Assembly (NCBI GenBank): GCA_945897545.1
Contig: CAMDGJ010000002.1
Coordinates: 1 to 42,424 of the forward strand
DNA from: Flavobacterium psychrophilum
GTDB taxonomy: Bacteria; Bacteroidota; Bacteroidia; Flavobacteriales; Flavobacteriaceae
Length of the DNA: 42,424 bases
Direction of reading: 5' to 3'
The position numbers were made by a program, and so were the translations under genes. Positions within the stretch are counted from its first letter, which is position 1, and every line of letters starts with the position of its first letter. Positions 1 to 7,918 of the stretch are shown piece after piece. Below the pieces are notes generated by a model. It was not told the DNA's origin and ran no database searches. It was given only the letters and a program-made list of their open reading frames with translations.

Positions 1-1
1 A

Positions 2-1537
2 AATCGAGAAGGCAATTTTTCTGGAGACATCAAATATAATGCTGAAAAATACAACATAACCGCTTTTTACAGTTACTACAAATCCACAATTGGGATTTTG
101 AGTGCTTCTCACACTGGCAGTGTGAATGATTTATATTATTCTATAAAAAATAAAGTTCCATCCATAATCAATGATTTCACCTATGCAATCAACAATCCAA
201 AACAAGATGTAACGCATCAAATCGCTAAATTAAATTATAATTACTATTTCGATGAATCGACATTTATTTCGTTTCAGTACGCCTTTCAAGTTAACAAAAG
301 GTTAGAATATGATGTGCGAAGAGGCGATTTTAAAAACACTGCCGCATTGGATTTAGATTTAAAAACCAATACAATAAACATCGATTACAAGAAAAATTGG
401 CACGATTGGAATTTTAAAACGGGTACAACCGGAGCTTTTCAAAACAACTTTGCGAATCCTGCAACTGGCATTCGTCCGCTGATTCCAAATTATGATAAAA
501 TTGATTTTGGTGCATACGGAATTGTTAATTATAATTTTTCGGATACTTTTTCTGTTGATGGCGGATTGCGGTATGATTTTTCGAAAATTGATGCGACTAA
601 ATTTTATCAAAAATCAAGATGGGACGAAAGAGGTTACAACGAGGAATTTCCAGAATTTATAGTTGGCGATTTTGGCACACAATGGCTTACTAAACCGAGT
701 TTTACTTTTCACAATGTTTCGGCAAGTGCAGGCTTTCATAAAAAACTGGAGAACAACTGGCAATTGTACACGAACTTAAGTTTTGCTTCCAGAAATCCGA
801 ATCCATCTGAATTTTTTAGTGACGGATTGCACCATTCTACTGGAATGATAGAATTGGGAGATTTGGGTTTCGATAAAGAACAATCGACCAAATTATCGGT
901 AACTATTAAAAAAAATTACACTCGTTTTTCTTTCGAAGTAAATCCTTATATCAATAATATTCAAGATTATATTTTTTTAAGACCCTTTGGTTTTGAAACC
1001 ACGATCAGAGGTGCATTTCCTGTTTGGGAATACGAGCAAACCAATGCGAGACTGCTAGGAATAGATTTTCAAACGCAATGGAACATTACAAATCAGTGGC
1101 AACATTCACTAGCATTGGGGTATGTAAATGGATATGATCAAAACGAAAACGAACCCTTAATAGATATGCCGCCGTTGAATATCAATAACAAAATCCGTTT
1201 TTCGAAAAAAGAGTGGCACGAACTGATTATGGAACTAAAAAGCGAATTAGTAGTAGAACAAAAACAGTTTCCCAACAATAACTTCACGACGTTCATCATT
1301 GAAAATAATGAATTAAAAGAAGTAGAAGTTGACATTAGTACACCGCCGCCGGCCTATCATTTATTGCATTTTTATACAGAAATGAAATTCAATACTTTCA
1401 AAAAATCGACTACAACAGTAGCGATTTCTGTGCAAAATATTTTCAATGTGGCTTACCGAGATTATCTAAACCGTCAACGCTTTTTTGCAGATGAAATAGG
1501 CCGAAATTTTCAAATTCAATTAAAATTTAATTATTAA
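2..1537 (+). CDS. TonB-dependent receptor, ZnuD-like (5' end outside window)
   Basis: The frame is already open at base 2, so this is the C-terminal roughly 511 residues of an outer-membrane beta-barrel receptor; the first ATG/TTG-like codons inside are not the true start. It shows alternating aromatic/polar beta strands and ends in a terminal strand finishing in Phe-Asn-Tyr, typical of barrel proteins. The stretch NPSEFFSDGLHHSTGMIELG resembles the barrel motif of ZnuD-type zinc receptors (RxPSxxELYxxGxHxATxTxE). Plug and TonB box lie upstream of the window. A small lipoprotein follows 93 bp downstream of its stop (from the preferred start), then a MerC-like protein and a COG0523 GTPase, which fits uptake of zinc or another divalent metal. 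The family assignment is firm; the substrate is inferred. Confidence 0.85.
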   Translation, partial: NREGNFSGDIKYNAEKYNITAFYSYYKSTIGILSASHTGSVNDLYYSIKNKVPSIINDFTYAINNPKQDVTHQIAKLNYNYYFDESTFISFQYAFQVNKRLEYDVRRGDFKNTAALDLDLKTNTINIDYKKNWHDWNFKTGTTGAFQNNFANPATGIRPLIPNYDKIDFGAYGIVNYNFSDTFSVDGGLRYDFSKIDATKFYQKSRWDERGYNEEFPEFIVGDFGTQWLTKPSFTFHNVSASAGFHKKLENNWQLYTNLSFASRNPNPSEFFSDGLHHSTGMIELGDLGFDKEQSTKLSVTIKKNYTRFSFEVNPYINNIQDYIFLRPFGFETTIRGAFPVWEYEQTNARLLGIDFQTQWNITNQWQHSLALGYVNGYDQNENEPLIDMPPLNINNKIRFSKKEWHELIMELKSELVVEQKQFPNNNFTTFIIENNELKEVEVDISTPPPAYHLLHFYTEMKFNTFKKSTTTVAISVQNIFNVAYRDYLNRQRFFADEIGRNFQIQLKFNY

Positions 1538-1552
1538 CAAAAACCCTTTATT

Positions 1553-1640
1553 ATGACAACAAATTTAAGCATTCAAACATTAATTTTAAAAACAAACAAA
1601 ATGAAAACAACAATTCTAAAAACAAACCCTATGAACAAAC
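1553..1640 (+). repeat. Triplicated leader with three in-frame ATGs
   Basis: Three in-frame ATGs at 1553, 1601 and 1631 precede the lipoprotein. The last two are preceded by nearly the same word (TTTTAAAAACAAACAAA and TTCTAAAAACAAACCCT), as if the translation-start region had been duplicated in tandem. The copies suggest the leader grew by short tandem duplication and make the start choice uncertain. Confidence 0.4.
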
Positions 1641-2206
1641 AATTAAAATTTTATGCACTTGCGCTTGTAGCTTCTGTTGCGTTGTCGTCTTGTGAAAAAG
1701 ACGAAGTAACACCCGTAAACGAGGAAGAATTAATCACAACAGTTACAGCAATCTATACTCCAGTTGGTGGCGGAACAGCTGTTACGCTACAATACAAAGA
1801 TCTAGATGGCGATGGAGCAGGTGCACCTGTAATTACAGTTTCTAGTCCATTTTCTCAAAACAAAACATACAATGGTACTGTAACTATTAAGAATGAAGCT
1901 GCCAGTCCAGCTGAAGATATTACACCTGAAATAATTACAGAAGGGGTAGATCATCAACTTTTTTATCAAAAAACAGGTACACTAAATGCATTTACTTATG
2001 GCACGGCAGCAAGTAATTTAGATACAAACGGAAAACCAGTTGGTTTACAATCTGTTTTTGTGACTACTGGAGCAGCCAACGGAACTTTAAAAATAACGTT
2101 ACGACACATGCCTAATAAAAGTGCGGCAAATGTTGCATCAGGAGACATCACAAACGCAGCTGGAGCAACTGACTTTGAAGTTACATTTACAATCTCGGTT
2201 CTATAG
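1631..2206 (+). CDS. Small secreted lipoprotein downstream of TonB receptor
   Basis: About 191 residues from the preferred start at 1631. The N-terminus is a lipoprotein signal peptide with lipobox ALSSC (Cys near residue 22), followed by acidic residues EKDE. Two further in-frame ATGs exist (1553 and 1601), but starting there puts a polar Lys/Thr/Asn leader in front of the signal peptide, so 1631 is preferred. The mature part is Gly/Ala/Thr-rich and beta-strand-like, including a short DLDGDGAG segment that could bind calcium. I do not recognise a characterised family. Flavobacterial homologues next to TonB receptors are, as I recall, often named as periplasmic-binding-fold proteins without proof. 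It follows the receptor and precedes a hairpin/terminator at 2232, so the two are probably co-transcribed. A role as surface partner of the receptor is inference. Confidence 0.7.
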   Translation: MNKQLKFYALALVASVALSSCEKDEVTPVNEEELITTVTAIYTPVGGGTAVTLQYKDLDGDGAGAPVITVSSPFSQNKTYNGTVTIKNEAASPAEDITPEIITEGVDHQLFYQKTGTLNAFTYGTAASNLDTNGKPVGLQSVFVTTGAANGTLKITLRHMPNKSAANVASGDITNAAGATDFEVTFTISVL

Positions 2207-2231
2207 TTTTTAAAAACAATTATTTTTTTTG

Positions 2232-2272
2232 AATATCATTAATGCAACAATATTGCGTTAATGATATTTTTT
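2232..2272 (+). terminator. 16-bp-arm palindrome with T-tract; terminator and/or metalloregulator operator
   Basis: Left arm 2232-2247 (AATATCATTAATGCAA) and right arm 2253-2268 (TTGCGTTAATGATATT) pair over 16 bp with a single position that becomes G-U in RNA; the loop is CAATA. A run of T follows (2267-2275), so it can terminate the receptor/lipoprotein transcript. The right arm also supplies the -33 TTG of the next promoter, so a Fur/Zur-family repressor bound here would block merC expression. Which role dominates cannot be read from sequence. Confidence 0.6.
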
Positions 2273-2282
2273 TTTATATTTG
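2253..2282 (+). promoter_or_regulatory. Bacteroidota-type promoter for merC-like gene
   Basis: TTG at 2253-2255, 19-nt spacer, TATATTTG at 2275-2282. This matches the Flavobacterium consensus TTG/TAnnTTTG. It overlaps the right arm of the palindrome at 2232-2268, and the ORF starts 24 bp downstream. Confidence 0.55.
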
Positions 2283-2305
2283 TATCCAATTAAATTCATT
2301 TCAAA

Positions 2306-2686
2306 ATGAAAAAACAGCCCCTGATGGTTTTAGATGTTTTAGGAATTTCAAGCGCGTCTTTATGTATGATTCATTGTTTACTTTTTCCGCTGCTAAGTAT
2401 TATTCCATTTGGCTTTTCAAACAATCATTGGATTGATGTTTTTTTTGCTTGCATAGGAATGTTTGTCGTTTCGAAAGTAATATTGAGTAGCGCAACAACA
2501 TTAGTGAAAATTATCCTTTGCTGTGCGATTACCCTGATAATTGGAGGAGTTGTTCTTGAATTACTATTCAATAGGGACAATAGTTTGATTATTATTGGTG
2601 GCTTACTAATGATATTCGGACATATTTTAAATTTTAAAACCCATTCCAGAAACAGACAAAAATCTAATCATTTAAACACAAATTAA
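2306..2686 (+). CDS. MerC-domain membrane protein
   Basis: A 126-residue protein with about four hydrophobic segments. Near the N-terminus is Cys20-Met-Ile-His-Cys24, the paired-Cys signature of MerC-family transporters, at the start of the first membrane span. The C-terminal tail is basic and polar. MerC proteins were first described as inner-membrane mercury importers. In Bacteroidota, small MerC-like proteins often sit beside zinc-regulated genes rather than a mer operon, and there is no merA or merR here. The COG0523 GTPase follows 58 bp downstream and a ZnuD-like receptor lies upstream, so a role in handling zinc or another thiophilic metal at the inner membrane is the better guess. The start at 2306 is chosen over an overlapping ORF in another frame because it carries the hydrophobic and Cys signature and follows a good promoter. 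Confidence 0.75.
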   Translation: MKKQPLMVLDVLGISSASLCMIHCLLFPLLSIIPFGFSNNHWIDVFFACIGMFVVSKVILSSATTLVKIILCCAITLIIGGVVLELLFNRDNSLIIIGGLLMIFGHILNFKTHSRNRQKSNHLNTN

Positions 2687-2744
2687 TCTGAAAAATCAAA
2701 GAACAAATTCATTAAAAAAAGAATCTAGTGAATACTTAAAAACA

Positions 2745-3977
2745 ATGAAAAAACTCCCCGTAACCGTACTATCTGGCTTTCTTGGAGCTGGAAAAACCAC
2801 TTTATTAAATCATATTCTTCATAACAAAGAAGAACTGAAAGTAGCCGTAATCGTAAATGATATGAGCGAAGTAAACATTGATGCCAATATAATCAAAGCA
2901 GAAAACACACTTTCTCGCACCGAAGAAAAACTTGTCGAAATGAGCAATGGTTGTATTTGCTGCACTTTGCGTGAAGATTTGATGATTGAGGTCGAAAAAT
3001 TAGCCAAAGAAAACAGGTTTGATTATTTGTTGATCGAAAGTACAGGCATTAGCGAACCAATTCCGGTGGCACAAACTTTTACGTTTGTAAACGAAGACGA
3101 GAATATCAATTTATCCCGTTTTAGTTACGTTGACACTATGGTTACTGTGGTCGATGGATTGAACTTTTTTAAAGATTTTGGTTCATCAAAAACACTCGAA
3201 GAAATAAAAGCTACAAATATAGAAAATGACACCCGAACCATTGTCAACCTATTAGTCGATCAAATTGAGTTTGCCAATGTTATTATCTTGAACAAAACGG
3301 ATCTGATTACGCCACAACAACAAGAAATTTTGGTGGCAACAATCAAACAATTAAATCCAATAGCCAAAATTATTTGTTCAGAAATGGGTAAGGTCAATCC
3401 AAATGAAATTATCAACACAGGATTATTTAATTATGAAGAAGCCGAAGTATCAGCAGGCTGGATTCAAGAATTAGAAGGCATTCACACACCCGAAACCGAA
3501 GAATACGGTATCAGTTCATTTATTTTTAGAGACGAGCGACCCTTCCATCCCTATCGTTTTTGGGATTTCATTGTTAATTTTCCGCAAACCATCATCCGCA
3601 GCAAAGGATTGTTTTGGATAGCATCTCGTCCTGAACAAGCCATCAATTGGAGTCAAGCAGGCGGCTCTACAAAAGCCGAAGGAGCTGGCGTTTGGTGGGC
3701 AAGTATGCCGCTTGGTGAACGAATGACTTTTAATAATTTTGTAGAAAATCAAGAAATTATCGAAGAGCGTTGGACCTTAGTTTATGGAGATCGCTTGAAC
3801 GAATTGGTTTTTATCGGAATCCATTTCGATGAAAAAGAAGTGCGTTCACAATTAGTACAATGCCTTTGCACCTCCGATGAAATTATGGATTTACAAGATT
3901 GTTATTTCTCTAACAAAGACCCATTTCCTATTGCTAGACACACAACCTCCGATGCTGAAACTGCCTGTCTGAGCTAA
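2745..3977 (+). CDS. COG0523/CobW-family GTPase, putative zinc metallochaperone
   Basis: A 410-residue cytoplasmic G3E GTPase. Walker [10 protein letters not shown] is at residues 11-19, the family metal-binding motif GCICC at 69-73 (Cys70, Cys72, Cys73) and the guanine-specificity motif NKTD at 183-186. The C-terminal CobW_C domain contains [12 protein letters not shown] and an aromatic segment around [19 protein letters not shown] after the first strand is typical of the YciC/ZigA/ZagA zinc-starvation branch. Such proteins use GTP hydrolysis to deliver Zn(II) to client enzymes when zinc is scarce. Its position between a MerC-like protein and two TonB receptors supports that reading. Length is normal for this subgroup. 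No promoter-grade signal is obvious in the 58-bp gap, so it is probably co-transcribed with merC. Confidence 0.88.
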   Translation: MKKLPVTVLSGFLGAGKTTLLNHILHNKEELKVAVIVNDMSEVNIDANIIKAENTLSRTEEKLVEMSNGCICCTLREDLMIEVEKLAKENRFDYLLIESTGISEPIPVAQTFTFVNEDENINLSRFSYVDTMVTVVDGLNFFKDFGSSKTLEEIKATNIENDTRTIVNLLVDQIEFANVIILNKTDLITPQQQEILVATIKQLNPIAKIICSEMGKVNPNEIINTGLFNYEEAEVSAGWIQELEGIHTPETEEYGISSFIFRDERPFHPYRFWDFIVNFPQTIIRSKGLFWIASRPEQAINWSQAGGSTKAEGAGVWWASMPLGERMTFNNFVENQEIIEERWTLVYGDRLNELVFIGIHFDEKEVRSQLVQCLCTSDEIMDLQDCYFSNKDPFPIARHTTSDAETACLS

Positions 3978-4081
3978 TAGGGCAAAAGCTCAATATGATT
4001 GTTTTGGCAAAACGGTTCACTAAAAAATGAGTCGTTTCTTCAAAACCTTAACAAATATTTTTATTAACCAAATATTATTTT

Positions 4082-4089
4082 TAGATTTG
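4082..4089 (+). promoter_or_regulatory. Candidate -7 box for second TonB receptor
   Basis: TAGATTTG matches TAnnTTTG and lies 21 bp before the ATG at 4111. No TTG occurs at the best distance upstream, so the promoter is weak or activator-dependent. The 133-bp gap after the GTPase gene makes an independent promoter plausible. Confidence 0.4.
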
Positions 4090-4110
4090 TCTAAAAATTA
4101 ATTTACCAAT

Positions 4111-6387
4111 ATGAAAACGTTGTCAATTTTCTTCTTCTTACTATTGTTTCACATTTCGTTTTCACAAAATACAGCTTCAGTTTATGGAAAAGTGATCGTT
4201 GAAAACAAGGAACTACAAGAAGCTGTAGTTACTTTGCTTAAATCAAATTACAAAACACAAACTGATAGTTTAGGAAATTATAAAATCAAAAATATTCCTG
4301 CTGGAACTTATAAAATCCAAATCACATCACTTGGACTACAAACTATTACCAAAAATATTGTTCTTGAGGAAAATGAAAATCTCCTGCTTGATTTTCAACT
4401 AAAAGACAATGAAAACGAACTCAACGAAGTCGTAGTTTCGGGAACGTTAAAAGCGGTGAAACGACTTGAAAGCGCCGTTCCGGTTGAAGTTTACAGTCCT
4501 GTTTTCTTCAAGAAAAACCCAACTGCCAGTATTTATGAAGCCTTGCAAAATGTAAACGGAGTGCGACCTCAACTCAACTGTGGCGTTTGCAACACGGGCG
4601 ACATTCACATTAATGGATTGGAAGGTCCTTATACATCGGTGATCATAGATGGAATGCCCATTGTAAGTAGTCTTTCTACCGTTTATGGTTTGTCGGGAAT
4701 TCCAAATTCATTAGTAGAACGCATCGAAATCGTAAAAGGTCCCGCCTCTTCTTTGTATGGTAGCGAAGCCGTGGGCGGTTTAATTAATATTATTACCAAA
4801 AATCCAAACAATACTCCCCTATTTTCAGCAGATGTATTTACCACTTCTTGGCTAGAAACCAATGTCGATCTAGGTGCTAAATTTAATATCGGCAAAAAAG
4901 TTACTTCGCTTTTAGGCCTAAATTATTTCAATTACGATCAAACCATTGACAATGATAAAGATGGTTTTACAGATGTAACGGCTCAAAACAGAATTTCAAT
5001 ATTCAACAAATGGAACTTCAACCGAAATCAAAACCGAATTTTTACGATTGCCGCCCGAGGAATGTACGAAGATCGCTGGGGTGGTGATGTACGCTGGGAG
5101 AAAAAATACCGTGGAGGAGATGAAATCTATGGCGAAAGTATTTACACTAAACGAGGCGAATTATTGGGAAGTTATCAATTGCCAACTACAGAAAAACTGA
5201 TGTTGGCGTTTTCAGGAACAGCCCATTATCAAGACAGTCGTTATGGAACAACATCTTACATTGCGAATCAGAAAATTGGATTTCTACAACTGACTTGGGA
5301 CAAGAAAATTGGCAAAAACGATTTGCTTACCGGACTAGCTTCTCGATACACTTATTACGACGATAACACACCAGCAACGTCCATTTTGAACGAAAACAAT
5401 CCAGAAAAAACTTGGCTTCCGGGGATATTTGTACAAGATGAAATTTCATTTAGTGATAAACACAAAATTTTATTGGGATTGCGATACGATTACAACTCTA
5501 TACACGGGAGCATCTTGACTCCAAGAATCGCTTATAAATTAAAAATCAACGATAATAACATCCTTCGTTTTAACGCCGGAACTGGATTTAGAGTCGTTAA
5601 CTTATTTACAGAAGATCACGCTGCTTTAACAGGTTCACGTGAAGTGGTCATTGTTAACAATCTAGATCCTGAAAAATCAATAAATGCTAATTTGAATTAC
5701 ATCAAGAAAATCTACTTTGATAGTGGCGCATTTTTAGGAATTGAAAGCACCGCATTTTATACTCGTTTCAGCAATAAAATAATATCTGATTATGAAACTG
5801 ATCCCAATAAAATAATTTATGACAACATTGATGGTTATGCCTTAAGCCAAGGAATTAGCTGTAATGCGGACCTCAATTTCACAAACGGATTAAAATTCAT
5901 ACTTGGCGCAACTTATATGGATGTATCCAATGTTGAAAATGATGTGAAAATGAGACCATTATTGACCGAAGCATTTACAGCCACTTGGGCCATTAGTTAT
6001 AAAATTTACGCAATTGATTTAGCAATTGATTACACCGGAAATGCGTATGGCCCAATGCTATTGCCTTTGCTAAGCAATACTGATCCTAGAAACCCTAATT
6101 CGCCTTGGTATAGTTTGCAAAACATACAATTTACATTTAGCGGTTGGAAAAACTTTGAACTGTTTGGAGGAGTAAAAAACCTACTTAACTTTACACCAAA
6201 ACAAAACAATCCTTTCTTGATTTCCAGAACTGAGGATCCTTTTGACAAAAATGTTCAATACGATTCGAATGGACAAGCATTAATCACGCCAGATAACCCT
6301 TACGGTTTAACATTTGATACCTCTTATGTTTACGGCCCTAATCAAGGAATACGAGGTTTTTTGGGGTTGCGATATAATTTATTTTAG
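4111..6387 (+). CDS. TonB-dependent receptor with carboxypeptidase-regulatory-like N-domain
   Basis: A 758-residue complete outer-membrane receptor. Residues 1-18 form a signal peptide ending FSFS before Gln19. Residues about 22-100 are a CarboxypepD_reg-like (CarbopepD-reg_2) domain with GKV...DSLGNYKIKNIPAGTYKI. The plug follows (about 125-235) with IDGMPIV, IEIVKGPASSLYGSEAVGG and INIITKNP, then the 22-strand barrel ending in LGLRYNLF. The plug carries Cys157-Gly-Val-Cys160 just before NTGDIHINGLEG, a pair placed where it could bind a metal or form a disulfide. It lies downstream of the COG0523 GTPase in the metal cluster. Receptor identity is secure. The ligand (zinc, copper or a metal chelate) is inferred from context only. 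Confidence 0.9.
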   Translation: MKTLSIFFFLLLFHISFSQNTASVYGKVIVENKELQEAVVTLLKSNYKTQTDSLGNYKIKNIPAGTYKIQITSLGLQTITKNIVLEENENLLLDFQLKDNENELNEVVVSGTLKAVKRLESAVPVEVYSPVFFKKNPTASIYEALQNVNGVRPQLNCGVCNTGDIHINGLEGPYTSVIIDGMPIVSSLSTVYGLSGIPNSLVERIEIVKGPASSLYGSEAVGGLINIITKNPNNTPLFSADVFTTSWLETNVDLGAKFNIGKKVTSLLGLNYFNYDQTIDNDKDGFTDVTAQNRISIFNKWNFNRNQNRIFTIAARGMYEDRWGGDVRWEKKYRGGDEIYGESIYTKRGELLGSYQLPTTEKLMLAFSGTAHYQDSRYGTTSYIANQKIGFLQLTWDKKIGKNDLLTGLASRYTYYDDNTPATSILNENNPEKTWLPGIFVQDEISFSDKHKILLGLRYDYNSIHGSILTPRIAYKLKINDNNILRFNAGTGFRVVNLFTEDHAALTGSREVVIVNNLDPEKSINANLNYIKKIYFDSGAFLGIESTAFYTRFSNKIISDYETDPNKIIYDNIDGYALSQGISCNADLNFTNGLKFILGATYMDVSNVENDVKMRPLLTEAFTATWAISYKIYAIDLAIDYTGNAYGPMLLPLLSNTDPRNPNSPWYSLQNIQFTFSGWKNFELFGGVKNLLNFTPKQNNPFLISRTEDPFDKNVQYDSNGQALITPDNPYGLTFDTSYVYGPNQGIRGFLGLRYNLF

Positions 6388-6406
6388 AAAAAAACTGAAA
6401 TGAATT

Positions 6407-6549
6407 TTGACGCAGATTACACAAATTATTAGAGATTTTTTTTATATTAAAACTAATCTTCAATACATTACAAAAGAGAAAATCGAATTTTATTTAATAT
6501 ACGAATTTATGAAATTGAAGTCAGTGAAAATTTGTGTAAGCTGGGTCAA
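6407..6549. repeat. Long-range inverted repeat in intergenic spacer
   Basis: TTGACGCAGATTACACAAAT begins the left arm at 6407-6427, and 6529-6549 is its reverse complement with two mismatches over 21 bp. The 101-bp spacer has no convincing gene; the short frame spanning it has no coding character. The same ACACRAATT-type words recur near 21400-21430, so this looks like a dispersed intergenic repeat rather than a terminator. Confidence 0.5.
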
Positions 6550-6591
6550 GAAAAATAAATTGGTATTTGATTATCCTATAATTTATTTTAG

Positions 6592-7059
6592 ATGAAAAAA
6601 TGGGTTTACATACTATTGATTTTCTACTGGACAATTCCGTCATGTTTTGCCCAATTGAAAACACATAAATTTGAAGAAGCTGAAAAATTATCTAAAGAAA
6701 ACCCCAAACCATTTGTGGTTTTTACCTCTGCTTCGTGGTGTAATTATTGCAAAAAGATGGAGAATTCTACTTTCAAAAACCCAGAAATCATCACTATTTT
6801 AAATGCTGATTTTTACTTTATTCCGTTGGACGCAGAAAGCAATAACAACATTGATTTCAACAATCATACTTTCAAATTCATCCCGAATGGGCCTATCACT
6901 GGACTCCACGAACTTGCCATATCACTAGCCACCATTGACTCGCAATTAATTTATCCAACAATTACTATTTTAGGAGCAGATTACTCCATACTATTTCAAA
7001 AACATTCTTTTATCAATGCCGAGGAACTGAAATTGGTTCTTGAAAAGGCAAAAAAATAG
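6592..7059 (+). CDS. Secreted thioredoxin-like protein
   Basis: A 155-residue protein with an N-terminal signal peptide (hydrophobic residues 4-19, likely cleavage after CFA, residue 20). A thioredoxin-like fold follows, with active-site motif Trp49-Cys50-Asn-Tyr-Cys53, FVVFTSASWC as the preceding beta strand, and YPTITIL where thioredoxins have the cis-Pro loop. It is close to the thioredoxin_7 / DUF255-like periplasmic reductases of Bacteroidota, which keep exported cysteines reduced or move disulfides. It is the last gene of the metal-uptake block, 204 bp after the receptor. A link to the CGVC pair of that receptor is attractive but only inference. The start at 6592 is supported by the signal peptide beginning there. 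Confidence 0.75.
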   Translation: MKKWVYILLIFYWTIPSCFAQLKTHKFEEAEKLSKENPKPFVVFTSASWCNYCKKMENSTFKNPEIITILNADFYFIPLDAESNNNIDFNNHTFKFIPNGPITGLHELAISLATIDSQLIYPTITILGADYSILFQKHSFINAEELKLVLEKAKK

Positions 7060-7154
7060 ATTTCTTTTACAGTATGTTTTCTAAACCCAAAACCTTTCTA
7101 TCAAACTATAACAAAACTTTATAATCCAAACTTACTTCAAATTAGAAATCTCAT

Positions 7155-7162
7155 TATCTTTG
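7155..7162 (+). promoter_or_regulatory. Candidate -7 box for bacilliredoxin gene
   Basis: TATCTTTG fits TAnnTTTG and lies 61 bp before the ATG at 7224. A leader made of AAATCT-type repeats (7181-7220) separates it from the start codon. No TTG is present at the optimal -33 distance. Confidence 0.4.
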
Positions 7163-7180
7163 CAGAGATTATTTTGTAGA

Positions 7181-7220
7181 TAAATCTGCAATCTAAAATC
7201 GTTAATCTAAAATCTAAAAT
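7181..7220 (+). repeat. AATCTAAAATC-type short repeats just before a start codon
   Basis: The words ATCTAAAATC and AATCTAAAAT recur three times immediately before the bacilliredoxin ATG. Similar words lie before ricT (10561-10580) and hemJ (31191-31221). Confidence 0.4.
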
Positions 7221-7223
7221 AAT

Positions 7224-7634
7224 ATGTATCCACAAGAAATGGTATTACCAATGCAAGCTGAATTAACAGGAGCAGGTTTTCAAGATTTACATAGTGCAGA
7301 AGCAGTTGATACTGCCATAAATGCAGAAGGAACGACATTAGTAGTAGTAAATTCAGTATGTGGTTGTGCTGCTAGAAATGCACGTCCAGGAGCAGCAATG
7401 AGCTTAGAAGGCACAAAAAAACCAGATCATTTAATCACGGTTTTTGCAGGAGTTGATAAAGAGGCTGTTGATGCCGCAAGACAACATATGTTTCCTTTTC
7501 CTCCATCTTCGCCAAGTATCGCCTTATTCAAAAATGGTGAATTAGTTCATATGTTAGAACGTCACCACATCGAAGGTCGTCCAGCTGAGTTAATTTCAGA
7601 TAACTTAAAAGACGCTTTCAACGAACATTGTTAA
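7224..7634 (+). CDS. Bacilliredoxin BrxA/BrxB (YphP) family protein
   Basis: A 136-residue cytoplasmic thioredoxin-fold protein of the YphP/YqiW (DUF1094) family. The hallmark Cys46-Gly-Cys48 motif is preceded by LVVVNSVC and followed by [32 protein letters not shown] gives the second half of the fold. In Firmicutes these proteins remove bacillithiol from S-bacillithiolated proteins after oxidative stress; flavobacteria carry clear homologues. Length is normal. The gene is monocistronic, with its own -7 box upstream and a strong bidirectional terminator at 7651-7689. The family call is confident; the thiol cofactor in this organism is not shown by the sequence. Confidence 0.9.
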   Translation: MYPQEMVLPMQAELTGAGFQDLHSAEAVDTAINAEGTTLVVVNSVCGCAARNARPGAAMSLEGTKKPDHLITVFAGVDKEAVDAARQHMFPFPPSSPSIALFKNGELVHMLERHHIEGRPAELISDNLKDAFNEHC

Positions 7635-7650
7635 ACTCTTGTTGAGATTA

Positions 7651-7689
7651 AAACAATAAAACCACGCAAATTATGTGGTTTTATTGTTT
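7651..7689. terminator. Perfect 15-bp hairpin, bidirectional terminator
   Basis: Arms AAACAATAAAACCAC (7651-7665) and its exact complement (7675-7689) enclose a 9-nt loop. It starts 17 bp after the bacilliredoxin stop, and the A/T ends of the stem supply a U-tract on either strand. It can stop both bacilliredoxin and the minus-strand membrane-protein transcript. Confidence 0.75.
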
Positions 7690-7766
7690 ATGTTCAAAAA
7701 CTAAAGTGAAGCATTCTAATTCCAGCTTCCTCTTAAAGCTCTACAAAGTTGCATCATAGAACTCAA

Positions 7767-7918
7767 TTAATTTTGCGTTAGCTCAGAAAGTTTCAATTCT
7801 ACATCAAATAAGGAACGTTCAACATCTAAACCTTCGAGATACAAACATTTCAAACCAATGGGTTGGCGCTTTGGCAATTTTGGTTTGCCTTCATTTATAT
7901 AGTAGCTGACTTCTTTTT
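7767..7918 (-). pseudogene. Out-of-frame C-terminal extension of the membrane protein gene
   Basis: Open, protein-like minus-strand frame without its own start, ending at the TAA at 7767-7769. It reads through YYINEGKPKLPKRQPIGLKC and ends LSELTQN. It overlaps the end of the membrane-protein gene in another frame and has no ribosome-binding site. It is best explained as that gene's original 3' end displaced by one base. The sequence itself is not recognised. Confidence 0.35.

Noticed and set aside
2242..2436. Open frame overlapping the start of the merC-like gene
   Set aside because: Begins inside the palindrome and runs in a different frame from the MerC Cys signature and membrane helices.
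2306..2686. Mercury-resistance (mer) operon
   Set aside because: Only a MerC-like protein is present; there is no merA, merR, merT or merP, and the neighbours point to zinc uptake.
3967..3999. Terminator after the COG0523 GTPase gene
   Set aside because: TGAGCT...AGCTCA pairs only six bases around a long loop and has no T-run.
6407..6595. 62-codon open frame after the second TonB receptor
   Set aside because: It is made of the dispersed ACACAAATT inverted repeat and low-complexity AT sequence, with no family signal; its end only overlaps the thioredoxin gene's ATG by chance.
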